A stretch of DNA of 64,000 bases from Vespula vulgaris (lineage: Eukaryota > Arthropoda > Insecta > Hymenoptera > Vespidae): NCBI RefSeq assembly GCF_905475345.1, contig NC_066598.1, forward strand, positions 4,435,501-4,499,500, read 5' to 3'. Under the pieces are notes generated by a model. It was given only the letters and a program-made list of their open reading frames with translations, was not told the origin of the DNA and did no database searches. Below are positions 12,358 to 25,061 of the stretch, in pieces. The position numbers and the translations under genes are program-made. Numbering within the stretch: position 1 is the stretch's first letter; the number at the start of each line of letters is the position of its first letter.

Positions 12358-12476
12358 GTGCTAACAGTACACGGTGTTCCCAAGCGGTCACCCATCCAAG
12401 TACTAACCGTGCCCAACGTTGCTTAACTTCAGTGATCGGACGAGAACTGGTGTAACAACGTGGTATGACCGTTAAC
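12358..12476 (-). rRNA. 5S: 5S rRNA copy 31
   Basis: Consensus sequence. Upstream P1. Confidence 0.95.
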
Positions 12477-12763
12477 TAAAGGACCTACCTCGCTAGAGGC
12501 ATGTACACCCCAAATCACTATATTGTAATAACTGATCGTATCGTTCGTTATTGAGTTTTCGCTTGAAGACAGTCTTAAGTAAAAATGCCAATCTCAAAAA
12601 TGGAACAGACGGCGATTAGGGCTTTGCATCTGATACATATCCTCACTCTCAGGTCCTCTCTATGATAATATTATACAGTTCGAAAAAAGAAAAGTGTCAT
12701 CGAGCACGGAAATGTAAATGATAAGAAAGGAAATACAAATGAGCGTAAAGGAAGGCAAAAACA

Positions 12764-12882
12764 GTGCTAACAGTACACGGTGTTCCCAAGCGGTCACCCA
12801 TCCAAGTACTAACCGTGCCCAACGTTGCTTAACTTCAGTGATCGGACGAGAACTGGTGTAACAACGTGGTATGACCGTTAAC
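12764..12882 (-). rRNA. 5S: 5S rRNA copy 32
   Basis: Consensus sequence; 3' flank CACTGTTTTTG. Upstream Q1. Confidence 0.95.
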
Positions 12883-13169
12883 TGAAGGTCATATCTCCCA
12901 AGTGGCATCCACACACCAAATCACTATATTGTAATAACTGATTGTATCGTTCGTTATTGAGTTTTCGCTTGAAGACAGTCTTAAGTAAAAATGCCAATCT
13001 CAAAAATGGAACAGACGACGATTAGGGCTTTGCATCTGATACATGTCCTCACTCTCAGGTCCTCTCTATGATAATATTATTCAGTTCGAAAAAAGAAAAG
13101 TGTCATCGAGCACGGAAATGTAAATGATAAGAAGGGAAATACAAATGAGCGTAAAGGAAGGCAAAAATT

Positions 13170-13288
13170 GTGCTAACAGTACACGGTGTTCCCAAGCGGT
13201 CACCCATCCAAGTACTAACCGTGCCCAACGTTGCTTAACTTCAGTGATCGGACGAGAACTGGTGTAACAACGTGGTATGACCGTTAAC
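13170..13288 (-). rRNA. 5S: 5S rRNA copy 33
   Basis: Consensus sequence; 3' flank CACAATTTTTG. Upstream P1. Confidence 0.95.
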
Positions 13289-13575
13289 TAAAGGACCTAC
13301 CTCGCTAGAGGCATGTACACCCCAAATCACTATATTGTAATAACTGATTGTATCGTTCGTTATTGAGTTTTCGCTTGAAGACAGTCTTAAGCAAAAGTGC
13401 CAATCTCACAAATGGAACAGACGACGATTAGGGCTTTGCATCTGATACATGTCCTCACTCTCAGGTCCTCTCTATGATAATATTATACAGTTCGAAAAAT
13501 GAAAAGTGTCATCGAGCACGGAAATGTAAATGATAAGAAGGGAAATACAAATGAGCGTAAAGGAAGGCAAAAATT

Positions 13576-13694
13576 GTGCTAACAGTACACGGTGTTCCCA
13601 AGCGGTCACCCATCCAAGTACTAACCGTGCCCAACGTTGCTTAACTTCAGTGATCGGACGAGAACTGGTGTAACAACGTGGTATGACCGTTAAC
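13576..13694 (-). rRNA. 5S: 5S rRNA copy 34
   Basis: Consensus sequence; 3' flank CACAATTTTTG. Upstream P1. Confidence 0.95.
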
Positions 13695-13981
13695 TAAAGG
13701 ACCTACCTCGCTAGAGGCATGTACACCCCAAATCACTATATTGTAATAACTGATTGTATCGTTCGTTATTGAGTTTTCGCTTGAAGACAGTCTTAAGCAA
13801 AAGTGCCAATCTCAAAAATGGAACAGACGACGATTAGGGCTTTGCATCTGATACATGTCCTCACTCTCAGATCCTCTTTATGATAATATTATTCAGTTCG
13901 AAAAAAGAAATGTGTCATCGAGCACGGAAATGTAAATGATAAGAAGGGAAATACAAATGAGCGTAAAGGAAGGCAAAAAGA

Positions 13982-14100
13982 GTGCTAACAGTACACGGTG
14001 TTCCCAAGCGGTCACCCATCCAAGTACTAACCGTGCCCAACGTTGCTTAACTTCAGTGATCGGACGAGAACTGGTGTAACAACGTGGTATGACCGTTAAC
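13982..14100 (-). rRNA. 5S: 5S rRNA copy 35
   Basis: Consensus sequence. Upstream Q1. Confidence 0.95.
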
Positions 14101-14387
14101 TGAAGGTCATATCTCCCAAGTGGCATCCACACACCAAATCACTATATTGTAATAACTGATTGTATCGTTCGTTATTGAGTTTTCGCTTGAAGACAGTCTT
14201 AAGTAAAAATGCCAATCTCAAAAATGGAACAGACGACGATTAGGGCTTTGCATCCGATACATGTCCTCACTCTCAGATCCTCTCTATGATAATATTACTC
14301 AGTTCGAAAAAATAAAAGTGTCATCGAGCACGGAAATGTAAATGATAAGAAAGGAAATACAAATGAGCGTAAAGGAAGGCAAAAACA

Positions 14388-14506
14388 GTGCTAACAGTAC
14401 ACGGTGTACCCAAGCGGTCACCCATCCAAGTACTAACCGTGCCCAACGTTGCTTAACTTCAGTGATCGGACGAGAACTGGTGTAACAACGTGGTATGACC
14501 GTTAAC
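14388..14506 (-). rRNA. 5S: 5S rRNA copy 36
   Basis: A99U, found in this copy only. Upstream Q1. Confidence 0.9.
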
Positions 14507-14793
14507 TGAAGGTCATATCTCCCAAGTGGCATCCACACACCAAATCACTATATTGTAATAACTGATTGTATCGTTCGTTATTGAGTTTTCGCTTGAAGAC
14601 AGTCTTAAGTAAAAATGCCAATCTCAAAAATGGAACAGACGACGATTAGGGCTTTGCATCTGCTACATGTCCTCACTCTCAGGTCCTCTCTATGATAATA
14701 TTATACAGTTCGAAAAAAGAAAAGTGTCATCGAGAACGGAAATGTAGATGATAAGAAGGGAAATACAAATGAGCGTAAAGGAAGGCAAAAAGA

Positions 14794-14912
14794 GTGCTAA
14801 CAGTACACGGTGTTCCCAAGCGGTCACCCATCCAAGTACTAACCGTGCCCAACGTTGCTTAACTTCAGTGATCGGACGAGAACTGGTGTAACAACGTGGT
14901 ATGACCGTTAAC
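14794..14912 (-). rRNA. 5S: 5S rRNA copy 37
   Basis: Consensus sequence. The downstream spacer carries the rare cgagaacgg marker, seen again only at copy 98. Upstream P1. Confidence 0.95.
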
Positions 14913-15199
14913 TAAAGGACCTACCTCGCTAGAGGCATGTACACCCCAAATCACTATATTGTAATAACTGATTGTATCGTTCGTTATTGAGTTTTCGCTT
15001 GAAGACAGTCTTAAGCAAAAGTGCCAATCTCAAAAATGGAACAGACGACGATTAGGGCTTTGCATCTGATACATGTCCTCACTCTCAGATCCTCTTTATG
15101 ATAATATTATTCAGTTCGAAAAAAGAAATGTGTCATCGAGCACGGAAATGTAAATGATAAGAAGGGAAATACAAATGAGCGTAAAGGAAGGCAAAAATA

Positions 15200-15318
15200 G
15201 TGCTAACAGTACACGGTGTTCCCAAGCGGTCACCCATCCAAGTACTAACCGTGCCCAACGTTGCTTAACTTCAGTGATCGGACGAGAACTGGTGTAACAA
15301 CGTGGTATGACCGTTAAC
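15200..15318 (-). rRNA. 5S: 5S rRNA copy 38
   Basis: Consensus sequence; 3' flank CACTATTTTTG. Upstream Q1 (tcaaat form). Confidence 0.95.
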
Positions 15319-15605
15319 TGAAGGTCAAATCTCCCAAGTGGCATCCACACACCAAATCACTATATTGTAATAACTGATTGTATCGTTCGTTATTGAGTTT
15401 TCGCTTGAAGACAGTCTTAAGCAAAAGTGCCAATCTCAAAAATGGAACAGACGACGATTAGGGCTTTGCATCTGATACATGTCCTCACTCTCAGATCCTC
15501 TTTATGATAATATTATTCAGTTCGAAAAAAGAAATGTGTCATCGAGCACGGAAATGTAAATGATAAGAAGGGAAATACAAATGAGCGTAAAGGAAGGCAA
15601 AAAGA

Positions 15606-15724
15606 GTGCTAACAGTACACGGTGTTCCCAAGCGGTCACCCATCCAAGTACTAACCGTGCCCAACGTTGCTTAACTTCAGTGATCGGACGAGAACTGGTG
15701 TAACAACGTGATTTGACCGTTAAC
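15606..15724 (-). rRNA. 5S: 5S rRNA copy 39 (loop A variant)
   Basis: U12A and C14U turn loop A from CAUACC to CAAAUC. First copy of this class. Upstream P3. Confidence 0.85.
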
Positions 15725-16011
15725 TGAAGGACCTACCTCGTTAGAGGCATGTACACCCCAAATCACTATATTGTAATAACTGATTGTATCGTTCGTTATT
15801 GAGTTTTCGCTTGAAGACAGTCTTAAGTAAAAATGCCAATCTCAAAAATGGAACAGACGACGATTAGGGCTTTGCATCTGATACATGTCCTCACTCTCAG
15901 GTCCTCTCTATGATAATATTATTCAGTTCGAAAAAAGAAATGTGTCATCGAGCACGGAAATGTAAATGATAAGAAGGGAAATATAAATGAGCGTAAAGGA
16001 AGGCAAAAAGA

Positions 16012-16130
16012 GTGCTAACAGTACACGGTGTTCCCAAGCGGTCACCCATCCAAGTACTAACCGTGCCCAACGTTGCTTAACTTCAGTGATCGGACGAGAA
16101 CTGGTGTAACAACGTGGTATGACCGTTAAC
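16012..16130 (-). rRNA. 5S: 5S rRNA copy 40
   Basis: Consensus sequence. Upstream Q1 (tcagat form, unique). Confidence 0.95.
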
Positions 16131-16417
16131 TGAAGGTCAGATCTCCCAAGTGGCATCCACACACCAAATCACTATATTGTAATAACTGATTGTATCGTTC
16201 GTTATTGAGTTTTCGCTTGAAGACAGTCTTCAGCAAAAGTGCCAATATCAAAAATGGAACAGACGACGATTAGGGCTTTGCATCTGATATATGTCCTCAC
16301 TCTCAGGTCCTCTTTATGATAATATTATTCAGTTCGAAAAAAGAAATGTGTCATCGAGCACGGAAATGTAAATGATAAGATAGGAAATTCAAATGAGCGT
16401 AAAGGAAGGCAAAAAGA

Positions 16418-16536
16418 GTGCTAACAGTACACGTTGTTCCCAAGCGGTCACCCATCCAAGTACTAACCGTGCCCAACGTTGCTTAACTTCAGTGATCGGA
16501 CGAGAACTGGTGTAACAACGTGGTATGACCGTTAAC
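16418..16536 (-). rRNA. 5S: 5S rRNA copy 41
   Basis: C103A, found in this copy only. Upstream P2. Confidence 0.9.
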
Positions 16537-16823
16537 TCGAGGAACTACCTCACTAGAGGCATGTACACCTCAAATCACTATATTGTAATAACTAATTGTA
16601 TCGTTCGTTATTGAGATTTCGCTTGAAGACAGTATTAAGCAAAAGTGCCAATCTCAAAAATGGAACAGACGACGATTAGGGCTTTGCATCTGATACATGT
16701 CCTGACTCTCAGATCCTCTTTATGATAATATTATTCAGTTCGAAAAAAGAAATGTGTCATCGAGCACGGAAATGTAAATGATAAGAAGGGAAATACAAAT
16801 GAGCGTAAAGGAAGGCAAAAAGA

Positions 16824-16942
16824 GTGCTAACAGTACACGGTGTTCCCAAGCGGTCACCCATCCAAGTACTAACCGTGCCCAACGTTGCTTAACTTCAGTG
16901 ATCGGACGAGAACTGGTGTAACAACGTGGTATGACCGTTAAC
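16824..16942 (-). rRNA. 5S: 5S rRNA copy 42
   Basis: Consensus sequence. Upstream Q1 (tcaaat form). Confidence 0.95.
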
Positions 16943-17229
16943 TGAAGGTCAAATCTCCCAAGTGGCATCCACACACCAAATCACTATATTGTAATAACTG
17001 ATTGTATCGTTCGTTATTGAGTTTTCGCTTGAAGACAGTCTTAAGTAAAAATGCCAATCTCAAAAATGGAACAGACGACGATTAGGGCTTTGCATCCGAT
17101 ACATGTCCTCACTCTCAGATCCTCTCTATGATAATATTACTCAGTTCGAAAAAATAAAAGTGTCATCGAGCACGGAAATGTAAATGATAAGAAAGGAAAT
17201 ACAAATGAGCGTAAAGGAAGGCAAAAACA

Positions 17230-17348
17230 GTGCTAACAGTACACGGTGTTCCCAAGCGGTCACCCATCCAAGTACTAACCGTGCCCAACGTTGCTTAACT
17301 TCAGTGATCGGACGAGAACTGGTGTAACAACGTGGTATGACCGTAAAC
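17230..17348 (-). rRNA. 5S: 5S rRNA copy 43
   Basis: A4U, which makes a U-U mismatch with U114 in helix I. Upstream P1. Confidence 0.88.
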
Positions 17349-17635
17349 TAAAGGACCTACCTCGCTAGAGGCATGTACACCCCAAATCACTATATTGTAA
17401 TAACTGATTGTATCGTTCGTTATTGAGTTTTCGCTTGAAGACAGTCTTAAGCAAAAGTGCCAATCTCAAAAATGGAACAGACGACGATTAGAGCTTTGCA
17501 TCTGATACATGTCCTCACTCTCAGATCCTCTTTATGATAATATTATTCAGTTCGAAAAAAGAAATGTGTCATCGAGCACGGAAATGTAAATGATAAGAAG
17601 GGAAATACAAATGAACGTAAAGGAAGGCAAAAATA

Positions 17636-17754
17636 GTGCTAACAGTACACGGTGTTCCCAAGCGGTCACCCATCCAAGTACTAACCGTGCCCAACGTTGC
17701 TTAACTTCAGTGATCGGACGAGAACTGGTGTAACAACGTGGTATGACCGTCAAC
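17636..17754 (-). rRNA. 5S: 5S rRNA copy 44
   Basis: A4G, which keeps helix I as a G-U wobble; the adjacent copy 43 is changed at the same nucleotide in another way. Upstream Q1. Confidence 0.9.
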
Positions 17755-18041
17755 TGAAGGTCATATCTCCCAAGTGGCATCCACACACCAAATCACTATA
17801 TTGTAATAACTGATTGTATCGTTCGTTATTGAGTTTTCGCTTGAAGACAGTCTTAAGCAAAAGTGCCAATCTGAAAAATGGAACAGACGACGATTAGGGC
17901 TTTGCATCTGATACATGTCCTCACTCTCAGATCCTCTTTATGATAATATTATTCAGTTCGAAAAAAGAAATGTGTCATCGAGCACGGAAATGTAAATGAT
18001 AAGAAGGGAAATACAAATGAGCGTAAAGGAAGGCAAAAAGA

Positions 18042-18160
18042 GTGCTAACAGTACACGGTGTTCCCAAGCGGTCACCCATCCAAGTACTAACCGTGCCCAA
18101 CGTTGCTTAACTTCAGTGATCGGACGAGAACTGGTGTAACAACGTGGTATGACCGTTAAC
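18042..18160 (-). rRNA. 5S: 5S rRNA copy 45
   Basis: Consensus sequence. First unit of the 19-unit block. Upstream Q1 (tcaaat form). Confidence 0.95.
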
Positions 18161-18447
18161 TGAAGGTCAAATCTCCCAAGTGGCATCCACACACCAAATC
18201 ACTATATTGTAATAACTGATTGTATCGTTCGTTATTGAGTTTTCGCTTGAAGACAGTCTTCAGCAAAAGTGCCAATATCAAAAATGGAACAGACGACGAT
18301 TAGGGCTTTGCATCTGATACATGTCCTCACTCTCAGGTCCTCTTTATGATAATATTATTCAGTTCGAAAAAAGAAATGTGTCATCGAGCACGGAAATGTA
18401 GATGATAAGAAGGGAAATACAAATGAGCGTAAAGGAAGGCAAAAAGA

Positions 18448-18565
18448 GTGCTAACAGTACACGGTGTTCCCAAGCGGTCACCCATCCAAGTACTAACCGT
18501 GCCCAACGTTGCTTAACTTCAGTGATCGGACGAGAACTGGTGAACAACGTGATTTGACCGTTAAC
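18448..18565 (-). rRNA. 5S: 5S rRNA copy 46 (loop A variant, 1-nt deletion)
   Basis: U12A, C14U and loss of A24, giving 118 nt. Unlike other loop A variants the upstream block is P1, not P3. Possibly a pseudogene. Confidence 0.75.
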
Positions 18566-18852
18566 TAAAGGACCTACCTCGCTAGAGGCATGTACACCCC
18601 AAATCACTATATTGTAATAACTGATTGTATCGTTCGTTATTGAGTTTTCGCTTGAAGACAGTCTTAAGTAAAAATGCCTATCTCAAAAATGGAACAGACG
18701 ACGATTAGGGCTTTGCATCTGATACATGTCCTCACTCTCAGGTCCTCTCTATGATAATATTATTCAGTTCGAAAAAAGAAAAGTGTCATCGAGCACGGAA
18801 ATGTAAATGATAAGAAGGGAAATACAAATGAGCGTAAAGGAAGGCAAAAAGA

Positions 18853-18971
18853 GCGCTAACAGTACAGGGTGTTCCCAAGCGGTCACCCATCCAAGTACTA
18901 ACCGTGCCCAACGTTGCTTAACTTCAGTGATCGGACGAGAACTGGTGTAACAACGTGGTATGACCGTTAAC
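18853..18971 (-). rRNA. 5S: 5S rRNA copy 47
   Basis: G105C, and A118G in the 3' overhang. Upstream P1. Confidence 0.87.
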
Positions 18972-19258
18972 TAAAGGACCTACCTCGCTAGAGGCATGTA
19001 CACCCCAAATCACTGTATTGTAATAACTGATTGTATCGTTCGTTATTGAGTTTTCGCTTGAAGACAGTCTTAAGCAAAAGTGCCTATCTCAAAAATGGAA
19101 CAGACGACGATTAGGGCTTTGCATCTGATACATGTCCTCACTCTCAGATCCTCTCTATGATAATATTATACAGTTCGAAAAAAGAATAGTGTCATCGAGC
19201 ACGGAAATGTAGATGATAAGAAGGGAAATACAAATGAGCGTAAAGGAAGGCAAAAAGA

Positions 19259-19377
19259 GTGCTAACAGTACACGGTGTTCCCAAGCGGTCACCCATCCAA
19301 GTACTAACCGTGCCCAACGTTGCTTAACTTCAGTGATCGGACGAGAACTGGTGTAACAACGTGGTATGACCGTTAAC
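19259..19377 (-). rRNA. 5S: 5S rRNA copy 48
   Basis: Consensus sequence. Upstream P1. Confidence 0.95.
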
Positions 19378-19664
19378 TAAAGGACCTACCTCGCTAGAGG
19401 CATGTACACCCCAAATCACTATATTGTAATAACTGATCGTATCGTTCGTTATTGAGTTTTCGCTTGAAGACAGTCTTAAGTAAAAATGCCAATCTCAAAA
19501 ATGGAACAGACGGCGATTAGGGCTTTGCATCTGATACATATCCTCACTCTCAGGTCCTCTCTATGATAATATTATACAGTTCGAAAAAAGAAAAGTGTCA
19601 TCGAGCACGGAAATGTAGATGATAAGAAGGGAAATACAAATGAGCGTAAAGGAAGGCAAAAGGA

Positions 19665-19783
19665 GTGCTAACAGTACACGGTGTTCCCAAGCGGTCACCC
19701 ATCCAAGTACTAACCGTGCCCAACGTTGCTTAACTTCAGTGATCGGACGAGAACTGGTGTAACAACGTGGTATGACCGTTAAC
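19665..19783 (-). rRNA. 5S: 5S rRNA copy 49
   Basis: Consensus sequence, but the terminator is shortened to TTTT. Upstream P1 with ctccttagaag. Confidence 0.94.
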
Positions 19784-20070
19784 TAAAGGACCTACCTCCT
19801 TAGAAGCATGTACACCCCAAATCACTATATTGTAATAACTGATTGTATCGTTCGTTATTGAGTTTTCGCTTGAAGACAGTCTTAAGTAAAAATGCCAATC
19901 TCAAAAATGGAACAGACGACGATTAGGGCTTTGCATCTGATACATGTCCTCACTCTCAGGTCCTCTCTATGATAATATTATTCAGTTCGAAAAAAGAAAA
20001 GTGTCATCGAGCACGGAAATGTAAATGATAAGGAGGGAAATACAAATGAGCGTAAAGGAAGGCAAAAAGA

Positions 20071-20189
20071 GTGCTAACAGTACACGGTGTTCCCAAGCGG
20101 TCAACCATCCAAGTACTAACCGTGCCCAACGTTGCTTAACTTCAGTGACTGGACGAGAACTGGTGTAACAACGTGGTATGACCGTTAAC
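20071..20189 (-). rRNA. 5S: 5S rRNA copy 50
   Basis: G40A, A41G and G86U. Upstream P1. Confidence 0.85.
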
Positions 20190-20476
20190 TAAAGGACCTA
20201 CCTCGCTAGAGGCATGTACACCCCAAATCACTACATTGTAATAACTGATTGTATCGTTCGTTATTGAGTTTTCGCTTGAAGACAGTCTTAAGTAAAAATG
20301 CCAATCTCAAAAATGGAACAGACGACGATTAGGGCTTTGCATCTGATACATGTCCTCACTCTCAGGTCCTCTCTATGATAATATTATACAGTTCGAAAAA
20401 AGAAAAGTGTCATCGAGCACGGAAATGTAGATGATAAGAAGGGAAATACAAATGAGCGTAAAGGAAGGCAAAAAGA

Positions 20477-20595
20477 GTGCTAACAGTACACGGTGTTCCC
20501 AAGCGGTCACCCATCCAAGTACTAACCGTGCCCAACGTTGCTTAACTTCAGTGATCGGACGAGAACTGGTGTAACAACGTGGTATGACCGTTAAC
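20477..20595 (-). rRNA. 5S: 5S rRNA copy 51
   Basis: Consensus sequence. Upstream P2. Confidence 0.95.
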
Positions 20596-20882
20596 TCGAG
20601 GAACTACCTCACTAGAGGCATGTACACCTCAAATCACTATATTGTAATAACTAATTGTATCGTTCGTTATTGAGATTTCGCTTGAAGACAGTATTAAGCA
20701 AAAGTGCCAATCTCAAAAATGGAACAGACGACGATTAGGGCTTTGCATCTGATACATGTCCTCACTCCCAGATCCTCTTTATGATAATATTATACAGTTC
20801 GAAAAAAGAAATGTGTCATCGAGCACGGAAATGTAAATGATAAGATAGGAAATTCAAATGAGCGTAAAGGAAGGCAAAAAGA

Positions 20883-21001
20883 GTGCTAACAGTACACGGT
20901 GTTCCCAAGCGGTCACCCATCCAAGTACTAACCGCGCCCAACGTTGCTTAACTTCAGTGATCGGACGAGAACTGGTGTAACAACGTGGTATGACCGTTAA
21001 C
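20883..21001 (-). rRNA. 5S: 5S rRNA copy 52
   Basis: A67G. Upstream Q1 (tcaaat form). Confidence 0.92.
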
Positions 21002-21288
21002 TGAAGGTCAAATCTCCCAAGTGGCATCCACACACCAAATCACTATATTGTAATAACTGATTGTATCGTTCGTTATTGAGTTTTCGCTTGAAGACAGTCT
21101 TCAGCAAAAGTGCCAATATCAAAAATGGAACAGACGACGATTAGGGTTTCGCATCTGATACATGTCCTCACTCTCAGGTCCTCTCTATGATAATATTATA
21201 CAGTTCGAAAAATGAAAAGTGTCATCGAGCACGGAAATGTAGATGATAAGAAGGGAAATACAAATGAGCGTAAAGGAAGGCAAAAAGA

Positions 21289-21407
21289 GTGCTAACAGTA
21301 CACGGTGTTCCCAAGCGGTCACCCATCCAAGTACTAACCGTGCCCAACGTTGCTTAACTTCAGTGATCGGACGAGAACTGGTGTAACAACGTGGTATGAC
21401 CGTTAAC
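21289..21407 (-). rRNA. 5S: 5S rRNA copy 53
   Basis: Consensus sequence. Upstream P2. Confidence 0.95.
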
Positions 21408-21694
21408 TCGAGGAACTACCTCACTAGAGGCATGTACACCTCAAATCACTATATTGTAATAACTAATTGTATCGTTCGTTATTGAGATTTCGCTTGAAGA
21501 CAGTATTAAGCAAAAGTGCCAATCTCAAAAATGGAACAGACGACGATTAGGGCTTTGCATCTGATACATGTCCTCACTCCCAGATCCTCTTTATGATAAT
21601 ATTATTCAGTTCGAAAAAAGAATTGTGTCATCGAGCACGGAAATGTAAATGATAAGATAGGAAATTCAAATGAGCGTAAAGGAAGGCAAAAAGA

Positions 21695-21813
21695 GTGCTA
21701 ACAGTACACGGTGTTCCCAAGCGGTCACCCATCCAAGTACTAACCGTGCCCAACGTTGCTTAACTTCAGTGATCGGACGAGAACTGGTGTAACAACGTGA
21801 TTTGACCGTTAAC
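21695..21813 (-). rRNA. 5S: 5S rRNA copy 54 (loop A variant)
   Basis: U12A, C14U. Upstream P3. Local tandem duplicate of copy 55. Confidence 0.85.
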
Positions 21814-22100
21814 TGAAGGACCTACCTCGTTAGAGGCATGTACACCCCAAATCACTATATTGTAATAACTGATTGTATCGTTCGTTATTGAGTTTTCGCT
21901 TGAAGACAGTATTAAGCAAAAGTGCCAATCTCAAAAATGGAACAGACGACGATTAGGGCTTTGCATCTGATACATGTCCTCACTCCCAGATCCTCTTTAT
22001 GATAATATTATTCAGTTCGAAAAAAGAATTGTGTCATCGAGCACGGAAATGTAAATGATAAGATAGGAAATTCAAATGAGCGTAAAGGAAGGCAAAAAGA

Positions 22101-22219
22101 GTGCTAACAGTACACGGTGTTCCCAAGCGGTCACCCATCCAAGTACTAACCGTGCCCAACGTTGCTTAACTTCAGTGATCGGACGAGAACTGGTGTAACA
22201 ACGTGATTTGACCGTTAAC
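22101..22219 (-). rRNA. 5S: 5S rRNA copy 55 (loop A variant)
   Basis: U12A, C14U. Upstream P3. Confidence 0.85.
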
Positions 22220-22506
22220 TGAAGGACCTACCTCGTTAGAGGCATGTACACCCCAAATCACTATATTGTAATAACTGATTGTATCGTTCGTTATTGAGTT
22301 TTCGCTTGAAGACAGTCTTAAGTAAAAATGCCAATCTCAAAAATGGAACAGACGACGATTAGGGCTTTGCATCTGATACATGTCCTCACTCTCAGATCCT
22401 CTCTATGATAATATTATACAGTTCGAAAAAAGAAAAGTGTCATCGAGCACGGAAATGTAGATGACAAGAAGGGAAATACAAATGAGCGTAAAGGAAGGCA
22501 AAAAGA

Positions 22507-22625
22507 GTGCTAACAGTACACGGTGTTCCCAAGCGGTCACCCATCCAAGTACTAACCGTGCCCAACGTTGCTTAACTTCAGTGATCGGACGAGAACTGGT
22601 GTAACAACGTGGTATGACCGTTAAC
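22507..22625 (-). rRNA. 5S: 5S rRNA copy 56
   Basis: Consensus sequence. Upstream P1 (taaagtacc form). Confidence 0.95.
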
Positions 22626-22912
22626 TAAAGTACCTACCTCGCTAGAGGCATGTACACCCCAAATCACTATATTGTAATAACTGATTGTATCGTTGGTTAT
22701 TGAGTTTTCGCTTGAAGACAGTCTTAAGTAAAAATGCCAATCTCAAAAATGGAACAGACGACGATTAGGGCTTTGCATCTGATACATGTCCTTACTCTCA
22801 GGTCCTCTCTATGATAATATTATACAGTTCGAAAAAAGAAAAGTGTCATCGAGCACGGAAATGTAAATGAAAAGAAGGGAAATACAAATGAGCGTAAAGG
22901 AAGGCAAAAAGA

Positions 22913-23031
22913 GTGCTAACAGTACACGGTGTTCCCAAGCGGTCACCCAACCAAGTACTAACCGTACCCAACGTTGCTTAACTTTAGTGATCGGACGAGA
23001 ACTGGTGTAACAACGTGGTATGACCGTTAAC
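22913..23031 (-). rRNA. 5S: 5S rRNA copy 57
   Basis: G47A, C66U (box A) and A82U (box C): three changes, two of them in the internal promoter. Upstream P1. Confidence 0.83.
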
Positions 23032-23318
23032 TAAAGGACCTACCTCGCTAGAGGCATGTACACCCCAAATCACTATATTGTAATAACTGATTGTATCGTT
23101 CGTTATTGAGTTTTCGCTTGAAGACAGTCTTAAGTAAAAATGCCAATCTCAAAAATGGAACAGACGACGATTAGGGCTTTGCATCTGATACATGTCCTCA
23201 CTCTCAGATCCTCTCTATGATAATATTACTCAGTTCGAAAAAATAAAAGTGTCATCGAGCACGGAAATGTAAATGATAAGAAAGGAAATACAAATGAGCG
23301 TAAAGGAAGGCAAAAAGA

Positions 23319-23437
23319 GTGCTAACAGTACACGGTGTTCCCAAGCGGTCACCCATCCAAGTACTAACCGTGCCCAACGTTGCTTAACTTCAGTGATCGG
23401 ACGAGAACTGGTGTAACAACGTGGTATGATCGTTAAC
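23319..23437 (-). rRNA. 5S: 5S rRNA copy 58
   Basis: G8A, an A-C mismatch with C110 in helix I. Upstream P1. Confidence 0.88.
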
Positions 23438-23724
23438 TAAAGGACCTACCTCGCTAGAGGCATGTACACCCCAAATCACTATATTGTAATAACTGATTGT
23501 ATCGTTCGTTATTGAGTTTTCGCTTGAAGACAGTCTTAAGTAAAAATGCCTATCTCAAAAATGGAACAGACGACGATTAGGGCTTTGCATCTGATACATG
23601 TCCTCACTCTCAGGTCCTCTCTATGATAATATTATTCAGTTCGAAAAAAGAAAAGTGTCATCGAGCACGGAAATGTAAATGATAAGAAGGGAAATACAAA
23701 TGAGCGTAAAGGAAGACAAAAAGA

Positions 23725-23843
23725 GCGCTAACAGTACACGGTGTTCCCAAGCGGTCACCCATCCAAGTACTAACCGTGCCCAACGTTGCTTAACTTCATT
23801 GATCGGACGAGAACTGGTGTAACAACGTGGTATGACCGTTAAC
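23725..23843 (-). rRNA. 5S: 5S rRNA copy 59
   Basis: C45A and A118G. Upstream P1. Confidence 0.87.
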
Positions 23844-24130
23844 TAAAGGACCTACCTCGCTAGAGGCATGTACACCCCAAATCACTGTATTGTAATAACT
23901 GATTGTATCGTTCGTTATTGAGTTTTCGCTTGAAGACAGTCTTAAGTAAAAATGCCAATCTCAAAAATGGAACAGACGGCGATTAGGGCTTTGCATCTGA
24001 TACATATCCTCACTCTCAGGTCCTCTCTATGATAATATTATACAGTTCGAAAAAAGAAAAGTGTCATCGAGCACGGAAATGTAAATGATAAGAAGGGAAA
24101 TACAAATGAGCGTAAAGGAAGGCAAAAAGA

Positions 24131-24249
24131 GTGCTAACAGTACACGGTGTTCCCAAGCGGTCACCCATCCAAGTACTAACCGTGCCCAACGTTGCTTAAC
24201 TTCACTGATCGGACGAGAACTGGTGTAACAACGTGGTATGACCGTTAAC
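24131..24249 (-). rRNA. 5S: 5S rRNA copy 60
   Basis: C45G, absent from its duplicate (copy 79). Upstream Q1 (tcaaat form). Confidence 0.9.
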
Positions 24250-24536
24250 TGAAGGTCAAATCTCCCAAGTGGCATCCACACACCAAATCACTATATTGTA
24301 ATAACTGATTGTATCGTTCGTTATTGAGTTTTCGCTTGAAGACAGTCTTAAGCAAAAATGCCAAACTCAAAAATGGAACAGACGACAATTAGGGCTTTGC
24401 ACCTGATACATGTCCTCACTCTCAGGTCCTCTCTATGATAATATTATACAGTTCGAAAAATGAAAAGTGTCATCGAGCACGGAAATGTAAATGATAAGAA
24501 GGGAAATACAAATGAGCGTAAAGGAAGGCAAAAATT

Positions 24537-24655
24537 GTGCTAACAGTACACGGTGTTCCCAAGCGGTCACCCATCCAAGTACTAACCGTGCCCAACGTTG
24601 CTTAACTTCAGTGATCGGACGAGAACTGGTGTAACAACGTGGTATGACCGTTAAC
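24537..24655 (-). rRNA. 5S: 5S rRNA copy 61
   Basis: Consensus sequence; 3' flank CACAATTTTTG. Upstream Q1 (tcaaat form). Confidence 0.95.
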
Positions 24656-24942
24656 TGAAGGTCAAATCTCCCAAGTGGCATCCACACACCAAATCACTAT
24701 ATTGTAATAACTGATTGTATCGTTCGTTATTGAGTTTTCGCTTGTAGACAGTCTTAAGTAAAAATGCCAATCTCAAAAATGGAACAGACGACGATTAGGG
24801 CTTTGCATCCAATACATGTCCTCACTCTCAGATCCTCTCTATGATAATATTACTCAGTTCGAAAAAATAAAAGTGTCATCGAGCACGGAAATGTAAATGA
24901 TAAGAAAGGAAATACAAATGAGCGTAAAGGAAGGCAAAAACA

Positions 24943-25061
24943 GTGCTAACAGTACACGGTGTTCCCAAGCGGTCACCCATCCAAGTACTAACCGTGCCCA
25001 ACGTTGCTTAACTTCAGTGATCGGACGAGAACTGGTGTAACAACGTGGTATGACCGTTAAC
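24943..25061 (-). rRNA. 5S: 5S rRNA copy 62
   Basis: Consensus sequence; 3' flank CACTGTTTTTG. Upstream Q1. Confidence 0.95.
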
